DNA from: Artocarpus heterophyllus
Taxonomy: Eukaryota > Streptophyta > Magnoliopsida > Rosales > Moraceae
Length of the DNA: 64,000 bases
Direction of reading: 5' to 3'
Assembly: GCA_025403435.1 (NCBI GenBank)
Contig: CM046345.1
Location: 10,978,235 to 11,042,234, forward strand
The number at the start of each line of letters is the position of its first letter. Position 1 is the first letter of the stretch. The notes below the pieces were generated by a model that was given only the letters and a program-made list of their open reading frames with translations, searched no databases and was not told the origin of the DNA. A program made the position numbers and the translations under genes. Positions 11,085 to 30,867 of the stretch are shown in pieces.

Positions 11085-12145
11085 TGTAACTTAATGAATT
11101 TCTTAATCAAAATGAGATGTGATGGTTTGTGTCTTGATCATGAAAGCAAACCATGTGTTTGTAAATACATGCCTCAAAAAAATTATTTAAAAAAAATGGT
11201 GCAAAGTCAAGTAGCTTTCCTTGTGAATTTCTTCAATCTCACATTCCAAACTCTCTGTTGGGACTGTTTAAGAATTGGCAGTGGCTTATACTTCTTTATA
11301 AAAAAATATTTGTAAAAATATAAAATATAATAGTAAAATTAGTTTTAAATTGCATATTTTAATCGTGCTTATAATTAGACCCCAATCATGCTTTTAACAT
11401 GAACATGCTCGTGCTCGTGCTCGTGCTCCTGCCAGGCCTTTATAATGACGTGCCCTTAACATGCTTCGTGCTCAAAAGTTGCACCAAGCACATCCCATTT
11501 AATAAGCACGATAAGCTAGGCCTATTTAATAATCGTGCTGTGCCGTGCTTATTTTTTAACGTGCTGTGCTCATGCTGACCCACTAAACCCAGCCCATTTT
11601 GACATCTCTAGTGTCAGCCATTGTGAGATGCCAATTCCTCAAATGACTATTTGCTTGTAACCTTACTTCACAAAACTATTTTTGTGCAAGCAATAAGCAT
11701 GTATATAGGGATTTTTGCCCCCAAAAAAAAAATTTGATTACATGTATGCCTCAGGGTAATTTGCACCAATACACCAACAACTTTTCATCATTTGTAAGTT
11801 GGACCTCAAATTATTTTAATTATCGAACGCTGTCAATTTGGAATGTATTGCCAAAGATTTTCAAATTTAGGGTCTCAAATGCTAAAATGTAATGATCAAA
11901 AGCTTATTTGAAAAATTCTAAAAACATATTTCACTAACCTCCTTAATTAAAATTCATAATCAGATTCAGTATTCTAACTGTTCTTTTACAGTCATTCATT
12001 CCTAGACAGTCACGCAAACGATAGTTATAAAAAAGTCACTTCTGAAGGTTTGTGAATCATAATGATTAATGTAACGAAAATTAGTCTATTTTTAATGAGA
12101 TTCTTGCCATATAAGGAGACGGAACAAGTCTTTTCAGCGTGATTG
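11085..12145. other. Intergenic, repeat fragments
   Basis: Holds the likely promoter of the RTM2-like gene, then repeat debris. At 11,400-11,600 there is a GTGCTCGTGCTCGTGCTC-rich stretch seen in dispersed plant repeats. At 11,745-11,830 a TTGCACCAATACACC...GTAAGTTGGACC segment matches one arm of the foldback element at 50,090-50,325. No gene seen. Confidence 0.45.
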
Positions 12146-12575
12146 TAGGCCCCACCTGGTGGGGCCTATTTAACCTATTAAGAATCAATCGCATAATCCA
12201 AGCCATCATTACCAACCTAAATTGCTTAAGTCCATAAGCCCAATATGTAGAAGTTTCTAAGTTAGGTGTAGATTATTATTAAAAACTTGGTAATGTGCAA
12301 TTTGTGTGTGTCATTTTTCATAAGTTTTATGTTTGTGTGGCCTATATTGTATTTGCTCTACTATAAATACCTCCATTCCTTGCCTTTGTAGTCATCAAGT
12401 AGAAGAACAAAAAGAAGCTAAAGACATAGATTGTAAGAGTAGTTTTGTAAATATTATAGAGATTGTCTCTAGAGAGTTGGAAAGAGTGTTAATTTAAAAG
12501 TACTGTAATTTTTTTCTTTGAGCGGTCTTAAATAGTAGTTTTATTGTATGGCCAATTATTGTTCTATTCAACAAG
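12146..12575 (+). mobile_element. Possible LTR fragment with TATA box and GC hairpin
   Basis: Starts near TGTAGGCCCCACC, contains the perfect hairpin GGCCCCACCTGGTGGGGCC, a TATA box (ACTATAAATACC) near 12,360 followed by a typical LTR-like leader, and a possible end at ATTCAACA near 12,575. No matching target duplication was found, so the boundaries and the assignment are tentative. Directly after it comes the short tandem phrase AGGCCGAACCC repeated three times. Confidence 0.35.
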
Positions 12576-14330
12576 GCCGAACCCAGGCCGAACCCAGGCC
12601 GAACCTCTGTGAGAGGGCCGGCCCTCTCCGGTCGGGTCAAATATTACTGCTCATGGATATTATTTTTTCTCGTCCCCTTAAATTCAAGTGATCATGATGT
12701 AACTGAATTCAACAAGTGCAGTCTCATAACGTGAAAGAAAAGAACTTAACCAGAAGCCAAAACGGTCCATTCATGGAACTAAATCCCACCATTAACTCTT
12801 TCATTGCTCTCCTGAACATGCATTATAAAGAGGTAATCATACAAAACCATATGGTATAAATATAAAAATGCATAAACATTACTCATCCTGTTTTCCTTTT
12901 CGTTGTCTTCCAGGTATGCATTCACAAACTTTTCTCAATGTTAATCACACATCAGCGCACCAATTGGCCATTCATTGTTACAAAAAAGAAAAAAAAAATA
13001 ATGAATTTCACACTACAAAAATAATTATGATTTAGGGCTACTGGTCTAGTGGAAAAAAAAATGTTGTCCATTTGGGGATGATTAAGGTAAGGACTATGCA
13101 CCTGAGAGAGCATTGTGGAAGAATTGAATTTCACATATCAGAACACAATCTTGTGTCGAACGGAACATTTTTTTTCTCAATCCGGTCACCGCCCTCTTGA
13201 AGAACAGCGTGATCACGGCAAAGCCTGGAACATATTTAACAAGGCTCACACGAATTTTGGGGTACCCTTCAACTGCATTCACCATAAGCCATATTAGTAT
13301 ATTTGAAAATGTAACAATGCCGTACCTATAGGGATCGATGGAGCTCAAACTAATTGAAAAAAAAGTAGTCACTCTCACAGTTATTGCTACATCCATCTTT
13401 TGGGGGCTTTTTTTTTTTTTTTTTTCCTTTTGCCAGATTAGAGAAAAGGAACATAATTGAAAGAAGAGAGAAATCAAGCTACTTTCACAAAAAATGTAAC
13501 GTAATTCTGATAGTATTAACTGAGGTTACTTTGTAAATTCATGCCAAGATTCTCTATAAAAATTGGAAAAAAAAAAAAAAAAAAAACTACCGAGTTAACA
13601 GATGAACTTAAAGGGGGCTTGTTAAGTTGGTGAATTTACTTAGAATATATCTATTTCTCATGCAGAACCCTTCAGAGTATTCTCCAGATGCACACACAGA
13701 AAACTATTCAATAAAAAGAAGAGTAAAAATCTACCATGAAATCCAAGATTTCCTAATCAAAACACTGGTAAAGGGAACAAATCAGTTTTCGGAACTAGTT
13801 ATCCATAGGAAATCAGTTTTCTGAACCAGTAATCCATAGGATAGGATCACAACATAGTAACATACCAATGTTAAAGTGAAAATGGTCCAGAGAAAAGGTT
13901 TATTTTTCCCAACAGCTGAACGAAATATATCTCTTGCCTATTTTACAGTTATCCCTCGTCAAATGTTCCATGTAGTAGATTGCTATCATGAACAAAGTGA
14001 AAATACATAGGAAAACACAATGACAGTTTGTTCACTCACAATGAGAAAAATTGATGACTAAACTACAAAATGCTGTTAAAAGATTGTTAGGAAGCTGTAT
14101 GAGAAGTGACTCGTCGTAACAATCAACAGTTTCATGATGTTTCCACTGTAGGATTCTGCCACAAAGCATGAACAGAATATTCTTTTTTTCTTTGTAAAAC
14201 CTCCAGAAAGGTAAATTTTCGGAAAGGTATCTAGAACCAAGCAGGGAAGAGAACCACTTCCTTAGTAAACAAACGAAAAATAATGCTAACGAAAAAAAAA
14301 AAGAAGGAAAAGGCATAATTTAATCAGCTG
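12576..14330. other. Intergenic, no gene seen
   Basis: AT-rich spacer with poly-A/T runs (for example near 13,415 and 13,570). Short open frames on both strands have no recognisable domains. No function can be assigned. Confidence 0.4.
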
Positions 14331-14747
14331 AGGGCACCTTCAGCAATGAGAGAGGCCATATAGTGGGAGGAGATGAATGCCACCAATTCAAAACTAATGT
14401 GAGAAGCCGGAGAGTTTGTCATCTGAAATGTTTCCTTCCCTATCAACATGAGGATTATGCATCTGCATTAAAGAAGTTTTCCTCAACATACCCCTGAAAT
14501 CCAAGCAAGAAGAAGAAGAAGAAGAAAGGAGGCAGCCTCTTGAACTGAAGAACGTGAGAGACGTGTATTTAATCAATAGAGATAATATCATAGTAATTAT
14601 TAACGTCTCAAGCTCATCAAATGTACGACTATAGTTTTCTTTTTGTTATGCTGATCTTTAGTAATAGAACAGCTATACGTTCAGCAAGAAGACACATGTA
14701 TTGGAGTAGTTAGAACCGAACTGGTAAATAAAAGCAGCTTTGCTGCT

Positions 14748-15110
14748 TTTGCTCCCTAAACATTGACTGAATTGGAAAGTTGTCCCTTGAACTTTTAATT
14801 GTCACAATTTACCCTTGTAATATTTAAAGATGTTGCCAAGAGTGTCCCTAAATCGATGACTGATAACAAAATTTAGGAAGAAGAGGCCTTATGCATGTGT
14901 CATGACATGCTCCAATCTTCATCCAAAATTTTGGTCTCTTCTCTTAAATGAGCTCACAAACATGTGTAAGGGAATTTTCACCTAAATTTTAACAGCAGTC
15001 ATCAATTTGGGGGCACCCTACAACATTTAAATTCAGGGAGGTAATTTGTCAAAATTAAAAGTTTAGAAGGCAACTTGTCAATCACGAAAAGTTCAGGGGC
15101 AAATATGCCA
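14748..15110. mobile_element. Foldback MITE downstream of the ICS gene
   Basis: The left arm (GCTCCCTAAACATTGACTGAATTGG...CCCTTGAACTTTTAATTGTCACAATTTACC) is matched in inverted form by the right arm (GGTAATTTGTCAAAATTAAAAG...AAAGTTCAGGGGCAAA). The plan is the same as other CCCTGAACTTT foldback elements in this window. It lies in the 3' flank of the isochorismate synthase gene. Confidence 0.65.
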
Positions 15111-15670
15111 AAGAGAGATGAAAGGCAACTCTTGAGCTACACAAGGAGAGATTTCTTACGTACTTTATTTATTTACGTAAGGTACAATAATTAGAATATG
15201 ATTTTAATGCATAATTCTGAAACTAATCAAGTACCACTGTAGCACAATTTCAAACTCATTTGATCACACTTATAATGCACAATTCTATTTGATAGACATG
15301 TTGAGAGCACAAGAAGTAGATTCCTCTTCTTTCTTATTGAAAAATACAACAACAAAAGAGAAGTCCTATTCAATTTAAACGGAAAACCAGTCTCTTGAAG
15401 ACCAAATTTGACATCATAGATATGGGTGCAATCCTGCATGAATAAAGAGCTGAACAACAGCCTAATAGAGCAGAAAGGGCTCCCTAAAAAATAAAAAATA
15501 AAACCAAACAAAAAAAAACCAGACAATAAGCTGAGCCTGTCAAGGAAACACACTAATGTTGTTCCAATGCATATGTCCATGCAGAAGCGAGAAACAAAGG
15601 AAGAAAAAAAATGTAACAATTAAAATGATAGATTCACATGCAAAAAGAAAAGGACTACTTACCTTCTCAG

Positions 15671-23719
<8,049 letters not shown>

Positions 23720-23787
23720 GAATAAGTTAGAGAGAGAGAGAGGGATCTTTGTGTTATCTGTATAGTTGTAAATGTGATGACTGGATG

Positions 23788-23795
23788 CTTATATA
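23788..23795 (-). promoter_or_regulatory. TATA box of the ICS gene
   Basis: TATATAAG on the minus strand, about 70 bp upstream of the ICS start codon. It is the only good TATA motif between the start codon and the copia element whose edge is at 24,030. Spacing implies a short 5' leader of about 40 bases. Confidence 0.55.
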
Positions 23796-24029
23796 GAGTT
23801 GAGTTGGGTTGATTTGAGTTTGAGTTAAGTTGGGAGTGACATAAAGCATATTGTAGCAATCAACTAGGGAAAAGATATGGTTGGCATGGAACCTCTAAGA
23901 AGTTCAAATGCGTCTGGAATCCAATAGATACGAGTGTTGCTACGGGGCTCTGCAGTAACACCCCACAAAGAGAGAGGATGGGTCTCACTGATGGGACCTG
24001 TATACCATATAGGACTTCAGAGTTAGTGA

Positions 24030-24492
24030 TGTTAGAAACCAAAATCAAACTAGAATACTACCAAGATCATTCATATTAAATCATTGAGAGAAATAATTCT
24101 AAATTGCAGAAGCGTATCTTGATTCATGATTTTGGATTGTTGTAGGTTACTGTCTTTCATCCAATACGTACTCCTTGAAGTTTTCTTGAAGATGGGATTT
24201 CAGAGAAAACAGGAAAAATAAGCGTACGTCTGGATTGGGGACCATAACCAGAATAAATAACTTTAGTTATTTTAATGTATTTTCAGTTTTACCCATCATA
24301 AAATCTGAAAATTATAAATTGGTATCTACACATATATTATTAATAATAATGACTCATACATTATATTAATACCTAAAAGCCTTTCAACTTTATCTTAATT
24401 ATATCACTTTAATTTAGGCTTTACCTTAAGATAGCATTAAACAACACATTTAAATACATATGTAGGCCTACATGAAAAATTAATTTCCAACA
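24030..24492 (-). repeat. 3' LTR of the copia element
   Basis: 463 bp, matching 30,404-30,867. The polypurine tract lies just inside, at 24,493-24,510 (minus strand CCAAGTGGGAGAT next to the LTR start TGTTGGAAATTAA). Confidence 0.95.
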
Positions 24493-24918
24493 ATCTCCCA
24501 CTTGGCCACATATGTTTCTTTGCAAAAAAAAAAAAAAAAAAAAATGTGTTTACCTTAGTGAGCTTAACTTTTGCTATCACAAATAAGGTTATTTCTGAAC
24601 AATCTCGTCCATTGATCATACCAACATAGGACCAAAGCAGTCTTTGTCACAAATATAACATGACTAAACCCATCTATGATCACACATATCGATATAACCA
24701 AATGACATAGATCAAGTATGGATGTGCAGCATGGAAATTACATGCAAAGTGATCTAAACATGTCTATTTCCAACTGGTCCTACCTTCTACCTTAATGAGA
24801 TCAAAACCGTACCAAAATCAGAGTGTAAATAAACTGTATTCTTTATTTCTGTAGAAAACATATACAGACACACAATGTCTATATATAAAGAAAATTAGCA
24901 TTCAAATACAAACTCCCA

Positions 24919-27900
24919 CTAAAACTGCATATCATCAAATAACTGAACACCCATGTGAGCAGTATGCTCATGAAAGACCTTGGGTGGAAGCCCTTTTGTA
25001 AGCGGATCTGCTATCATGGAGTTTGTACCAATATGCTTTATAGACACCTGACCACTCTGAACTCTTTCTTTAACAACAAGAAACTTAATCTCTATATGCT
25101 TTGACTTTGAAGAGCTCCTATTGTTGTTGGAATATAAGACTGCAGATTTATTGTCACAAAACAACTTAAGTGGTCTTTCTATACTTTTCACAATCCGCAG
25201 CCCAGTGACAAAGTTTCACAGCCATATTCCATGATTGGATGTCTCAAAATATGCTATAAATTCTGCCTCCATAGTGGAAGAAGCTATGAGTGATTGCTTA
25301 GCACTCCTCCAAGAAATAGCTCCTCCAGCAAGCAAAAAAATATAGCCCGAAGTGGATCGACGACTATCTTGACATCCAGCAAAATTTGAATCCGAATAAC
25401 CAATGATCTCGAGTTGGTTTGACCTTCTATATGTAAGCATGTGATCTTTTGTTCTCTATAAATATCGCATAACCCTTTTGGCTGCTTTCCAATGATCCAT
25501 TCCAGGGTTACTCAAATATCTGCCCGATAATCCAACAATGTATGCTATATCTGGACGAGTACAAACTTAAGCATACATTAGACTCCCAACAACTGATGCA
25601 TATGGGATCTTTTCCATTTCCTTAACCTCAAGGTCGTTCTTAGGACACTGACTTAAACTAAATTTATCTCCTTTAGCCACAGGGGTATCTCCTGGTTTAC
25701 AATCCTGCATGCCAAATCTTTTAAGCACCTTTTCGATATAGCTCTTTTGTGATAACCCAAGTATAACCCGAGAGCGATCTCGGTGTATTTTAATTCCTAA
25801 CACAAAAGAGGCATCACCAAGATCTTTCATTTCAAATTTCTTTGATAGAAATCTCTTGGTTCGTGCAATAAGCCTATATCATTGGTGGCAAGCAGTATAT
25901 TGTCAACATACAATACCAGGTGAATATACTTACTCCCATTGAACTTATGGTATATACAGTCATCTACAGTGTTCATCTCGAAACCGAAAGAGACTATCAC
26001 TTGATGAAATTTGTAATACCATTGACGAGAAGCTTGCTTAAGCCCATAGATGGATTTCTTTAATTTGCAAACCATCTTCTTTGGATCTCCCAACTCGAAG
26101 TTTTCTGGCTGAATGTCACCATTTAGAAACGCTGTCTTAACATCCATCTGATGTAGCTCAAGATCAAAATGCGCTACAAGTGCCATAATTGTTCTAAAAG
26201 AGTCTTTCGTTGAATCCGGAGAGAAAGTCTCTTTATAATCAATGCCTTCCTTTTGAGTAAAGCCCTTAGCAACAAGACGAGCTTTATATCGTTCTACATC
26301 ACCCTTCGAATCCCTCTTGGTTTTAAATATCCATTTACAACCAATGGGCTTCGCACCTTCAGGCAATGGAACGAGATCCCAAACGTCATTGTCCTTCAAA
26401 GACTTTATCTCATCCTTCATGGCATCCATCCACTTTTGAGAGTTAGAACTATGCATGGCTTGACGGACATTGATCGGATCATCATCCATCAATCCAACAC
26501 TTTCCTCATGTTCTTGGAGAAATACTATGTAATCATCCGAAATAGCACTTCTCCTCTCTCTAGTGGATCTCCTTAATGACACAAGTTCCTGAGGTTCTAG
26601 TTCTTAAGTTTGTTGAGTTTGTACATGAAGGGGTTAAATGACTATGTCTGGTTGTTCTTGATATGCAATTTGATCAACGTCAGGGATAGAAGCCTGAACA
26701 TTATCAAAAGCAATTGTAGGAATAGGAACCAATCCCTCTTGTACAAAAGGAACATGATCAAATTCATCCTCAAAGACAAAGTCTCTAACCTTATTTCTCC
26801 CCCCAAACTCAACATCCTCAAAGAATGTTGCAATTCCCGTCTCAAAAATAGCCTTAGTAGTGGGATCATAAAATTTGTAACCCCTTGACCGTTCAGAGTA
26901 TCCAATGAAATAGCAGCTTACTGTCTTGGAGTCCAATTTCTTTTCATTGGGCCTATAAGGCCTTGCTTCTGCTGGACAACCCCAAGTATATAAATGCTTC
27001 AGACTAGGCCTTTTGCCAGTCCAAAGCTCATAAGGTGTTTTAGCTACTGCTTTTGTTGGTACTCTGTTAAGAATGTAAGCTGCAGTCTTGAGTGCTTCAC
27101 CCCAGAGGGATTCAGGTAAGGTGGAATGACAAATCATACTCCTCACCATGTCCTTAAGTGTCCGGTTTCGTCTCTCAGCTACACCATTCATGCTAGGTGA
27201 ACCTGGCATGGTATATTGAGGGACTATCCCGTATTCCTCTAGGAATTTAATAAAAGGTCCTGGACGTTGTTCACCTGATCCGTCATATCTGCCATAGTAC
27301 TCACCACCACAGTCAGATCTAACGCCCTTAATTATTTTACTGAGTTGAAGCTCAACTTCAGCCTTATATGATTTGAACACGTCCAAAGTCTGTGACTTCT
27401 CATGTATGAGATATAGGTAGCCATACCGGGAGTAATCATCTATGAACGATACAAAATATTGTTGACCATTCCATGAAGCCACAGAAAATGGTCCACAAAT
27501 ATCCGTATGTATCAATTCTAAGACATCCGTAGCTCCATTGGCACCCAATCCCCTTATGTTTGTTTGTTTCCCTTTAATGCAATTAACACAGGTTTCAAAA
27601 TTTATAAAATTGAGGGAATTAAGAATTCCATCTGACACAAGTCTTTCCATCATTTTTCTTGAAATATGTCCTAATCGCTTATGCCATAATACAGCGGAAT
27701 TCTCATCAGTTAATTTACGTTTTATGCCACGAGAACTAACATGTAAGGTTTCATTATAAGAAGCAACTGTATCAAGCAAATATAGGTTATCTTGAAATGA
27801 TAAAGAACCGGTACCAACAACATTTGAATTTAAAGAAAGACTAAACTGACTATTTTCAAATGAACAACAGTATCCAGATTTGTCCAAAGTAGAAATAGAA

Positions 27901-28940
27901 ATTAAATTTCGCCTAAATGACGGTACAATAAAAGTGTCTTTCAAATCCAAATAATAACCAGAACTTAGCAATAACCTAAAAAACCCTATTGCTTCAACTT
28001 CTACCGATTTGCCATCTCCCACATAGATGAATCTTTCAGCATCAATTGGCTTTCGATAGCTCAGGCAACCCTGCATAGACACACTTATATGAGTAGTGGC
28101 ATCTGAATCAATCCACCAAGTGTGTCTTGGCACTGAAGTTAAATTAACCTCAGAACAAACCAAATTGAGAAGCATACTTTTCTTTGCACGCCAAGCATGA
28201 TACTTGGTGCAGACCTTCTTCATGTGTCCAGGTTTACCACAAAAGAAACAAGCAACATTTCCATCATTTTTATCCTTATCTTGTTTCTTTTGTGCTGGAC
28301 CTTTAGCAGCTTCATTGCTTTTCTTTCTTTTCTTCTTTTTGTCCTTAGAGGTGCTAGCCAAGTGAGCACTTTCAGTCTTCTCTTGCTTCAGTCTTTCTTC
28401 CTCTTGCACACAATAAGAAATTAACTCATTAAGAGTCCATTTCTCTTTCTGGCAGTTGTAACTGATCTTGAATTGGCTGAATTGTGCAGGAAGAGAAATC
28501 AAGACAAGATGCACTAGAAGATCCTCAGAAATTTCCAAATCTAGTGTCTTTAATCTTGAAGCCAGATGAGACATTTCCATAATGTACTCCCTTATGTTTC
28601 CTTTTGCTTTGTACCTCATTGAAATCAGGCTCGCCAAAAGCGTGCTTGTTTCAGCCTTATCATTCTTTGCAAAGCATTTCTCTATGGCCTCAAGGAAACC
28701 CTTGGCTGTAACGACCTCATCAGGTACAGTGCTCCTGAAGACTTCTAGAATGCCTCTCTTAATAATCATCAGACTCATTCTGTTAGAACGATCCCATCTT
28801 TCAAGTTCCTTTTTATCCTCAGTGGAACTAGAATCCGTAATAGTGGGACGTTCAACCCATATGGCTAAGTCCAGATTAAGGCAACCGAGAACAATCAACA
28901 CATTCTCTTTCCAGCCCTTAAAGTTAGTCCCATTCAGCAT
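24919..28940 (-). pseudogene. Copia gag-pol, broken
   Basis: From 28,940 a 768-codon frame encodes Gag ([13 protein letters not shown]), a CCHC zinc knuckle ([14 protein letters not shown]), protease with DSDATTH in place of the usual DSGAT/DSGA motif, and integrase ([11 protein letters not shown] zinc-binding region, HTDICGP and later core residues). It ends in TAA at 26,634-26,636 and a second TAA follows in frame. RT continues at 26,582-25,827, including YVDNILLA where YVDD is normal, then a frameshift near 25,830. The rest of RT and RNase H (to 24,919) carries three in-frame stops at 25,567-25,569, 25,456-25,458 and 25,216-25,218. It is a dead copy of an ordinary copia polyprotein. Confidence 0.93.
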
Positions 28941-28994
28941 AGGAATGGAATTAACATTTGCAGATATTGAGGAAGATGATGCTACAGCTGAATA

Positions 28995-30403
28995 AAGAAC
29001 AAAATCACATAATCACATAAGAGTTCACATAAAACAACCAATAAAATTCAAACAATGATTAATCCCATCACAAGAAACCTGTAACAACATTAATATTTAG
29101 TCTTTGGACAGAACTATTAACTTGTAAGTGGTATTCTTGTTGTAGTGATCAAATATTAACAATAAATCATATCAAATAATAAGCTAATCTTTGGATCTAC
29201 TTATTATTTATATGCCAAAAATAACCATATAATTGTTACATATTTATCACCACATGTATGAATTTAATTTGGCTAAATATTAAGCTTCCTTTGGGCCAAT
29301 TAATATTCGCATGAATTAAATTCACACAATCACAAATTAATTAACATCCACAAAAGAGGCTACTTTGGCAGCTTATTGGTTCAATTAATTAATTTAATAA
29401 TATTAATCATCTAAAAACACAAGTTGAATTTTAAAGTTGCATCCAAAATTGACCCCAAAAATTTTATTTATAAAAAAAAAGTCAACTGGGTCAAGTCAAC
29501 GATCAAAGTCAACGTTGATCGTTGACTGTTGACCGTGGAGGGAGGTGACCGGGTTGGATTGTGGACCGAGTCAGGTTAACCCAACCCGGGTCCACATTCA
29601 AGCCCCCCCTTCTCTCAGTTCTCCCCCCTTTTTTTTTTTTTAATTCTCGGGTCACCCAGGGGTTGAGGCCTTGGGTGTCCAACTGGTCACGGGCCTCTTC
29701 AGCCCGTGCAACCAGTTGCACGTTCTGGGCCGAAGCCCAGAACCTTCCTCATGCCCAGGGTCTCGACTTCCAGAAGCGATCCCAGGCAGTTGCAACGGCT
29801 GCCGTCGATCTGCCAATCGACGCGACTTGACGGTCGCACCCAGAGAGTGCCGGCGCCAGCGGCGGAGCAACAAGCCGCCGGCAAAACCCAAGAACAGCCG
29901 TCTCTCTCCCTTAGGCGAAAATTTAGCAGGGCCGGCTTAACAGCGGCTTTTGGCCGCCGTTTCCTTCCTTCGTCGCGGCCAGAAGCCGCCGCTATGCCTT
30001 TCCGGCCAGGCCCGAGGGTCTCGGCCGAAGTTCCTTGCCGGCGGCAGTGAGATTGCCGCCGGTATACCAAAGGGTTACTTGATTCACCGAATAACGATTT
30101 CACTGAAATCGTATACACCAAAACGTTTCAACAATAATTTTTTTTTTGTTAAACAATTAATGGCAGCACACAAAAGAAGGAAAAACAATCAATGAACAGG
30201 AACCTCAATCAATGCTGCCTTTACTCGAGTCATTAATGATTCTTGAATGAACTTGAAAACCGAACACTTGCTTAATTATTAATGCATATATTGATAACCG
30301 AAGATACGTAGAATAACATAGAACGTATTCTATGAATAATTCAACCAAAAATTTGAGAAAATATTTCTCAACAATTCAACATGAAATTGGCTCTGATGCC
30401 ACT
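28995..30403 (-). other. Copia 5' leader, GC-rich, with W-box cluster
   Basis: Non-coding region between the 5' LTR and Gag. The part at 29,500-30,060 is markedly GC-rich, with open frames on both strands that have no recognisable domains; I treat them as chance frames in GC-rich DNA. At 29,480-29,534 there are six TTGAC(C/T) cores in both orientations. Confidence 0.7.
29480..29534. promoter_or_regulatory. Cluster of six W-box cores in the copia leader
   Basis: TTGACT/TTGACC cores occur on the minus strand at 29,480, 29,489, 29,494 and 29,507 and on the plus strand at 29,522 and 29,529. TTGAC(C/T) is the established WRKY transcription-factor site. Function here is inferred only. Confidence 0.6.
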
Positions 30404-30867
30404 TGTTAGAAACCAAAATCAAACCAGAATACTACCAAGATCGTTCATGTTAAATCATTGAGAGAAATAATTCCAAATTGCAGAAGCATGCCTTGATTTA
30501 TGATTTTGGAATGTTGTGGGTTACTATCTTCCAATCCAATACGTACTCCTTGAAGTTTTCTTGAAGATGGGATTTCAGAGAAAACAGGAAAAATAAACGT
30601 ACGTCTGGATTGGAGACCATAACCAGAATAAATAACTTTAGTTATTTTAATGTATTTCTAGTTTTACCCATCATAAAATCTGGAAATTACAAATTGGTAT
30701 CTACACATATATTATTAATAATAATGACCCATACATTATATTAATACCCAAAAGCCTTTCAACTTTATCTTAATTATATCACTTTAATTTAGGCTTTACC
30801 TTAAGATAGCATTAAACAACACATTTAAATACATAAGTACGCCCACATGAAAAATTAATTTCCAACA
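30404..30867 (-). repeat. 5' LTR of the copia element
   Basis: 464 bp, matching the left LTR. The primer-binding site lies just inside at about 30,385-30,402: minus strand AGTGGCATCAGAGCCAATTT, close to the initiator-Met tRNA complement TGGTATCAGAGC. Confidence 0.95.

Larger units (their letters stand above)
24030..30867 (-). mobile_element. Complete Ty1/copia retrotransposon, 6,838 bp, inactivated
   Basis: Both LTRs are present (24,030-24,492 and 30,404-30,867), with TGTTAGAAACC...TTTCCAACA termini and a perfect 5-bp target duplication AGTGA (24,025-24,029 and 30,868-30,872). Coding is on the minus strand in the copia order Gag, protease, integrase, RT, RNase H. The LTRs differ at about two dozen of roughly 464 positions by eye (about 95% identity), so insertion was not very recent. 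It sits about 310 bp upstream of the ICS start codon, same orientation. Stops, a frameshift and altered catalytic motifs show it is not autonomous. Confidence 0.95.

Noticed and set aside
15227..15619. Minus-strand 130-codon frame downstream of ICS
   Set aside because: Low-complexity Phe/Leu/Ser sequence in the 3' flank, with no domain; might be 3' UTR or intron but not a supported protein.
14330..15670. Possibility that ICS continues into MenD/C/H modules as in PHYLLO
   Set aside because: No MenD-, MenC- or MenH-like coding was found downstream; the gene ends as a stand-alone ICS.
29500..30195. Overlapping open frames on both strands in GC-rich DNA
   Set aside because: They lie in the copia leader between LTR and Gag, have no recognisable domains, and occur in several frames at once, as expected by chance in GC-rich sequence.
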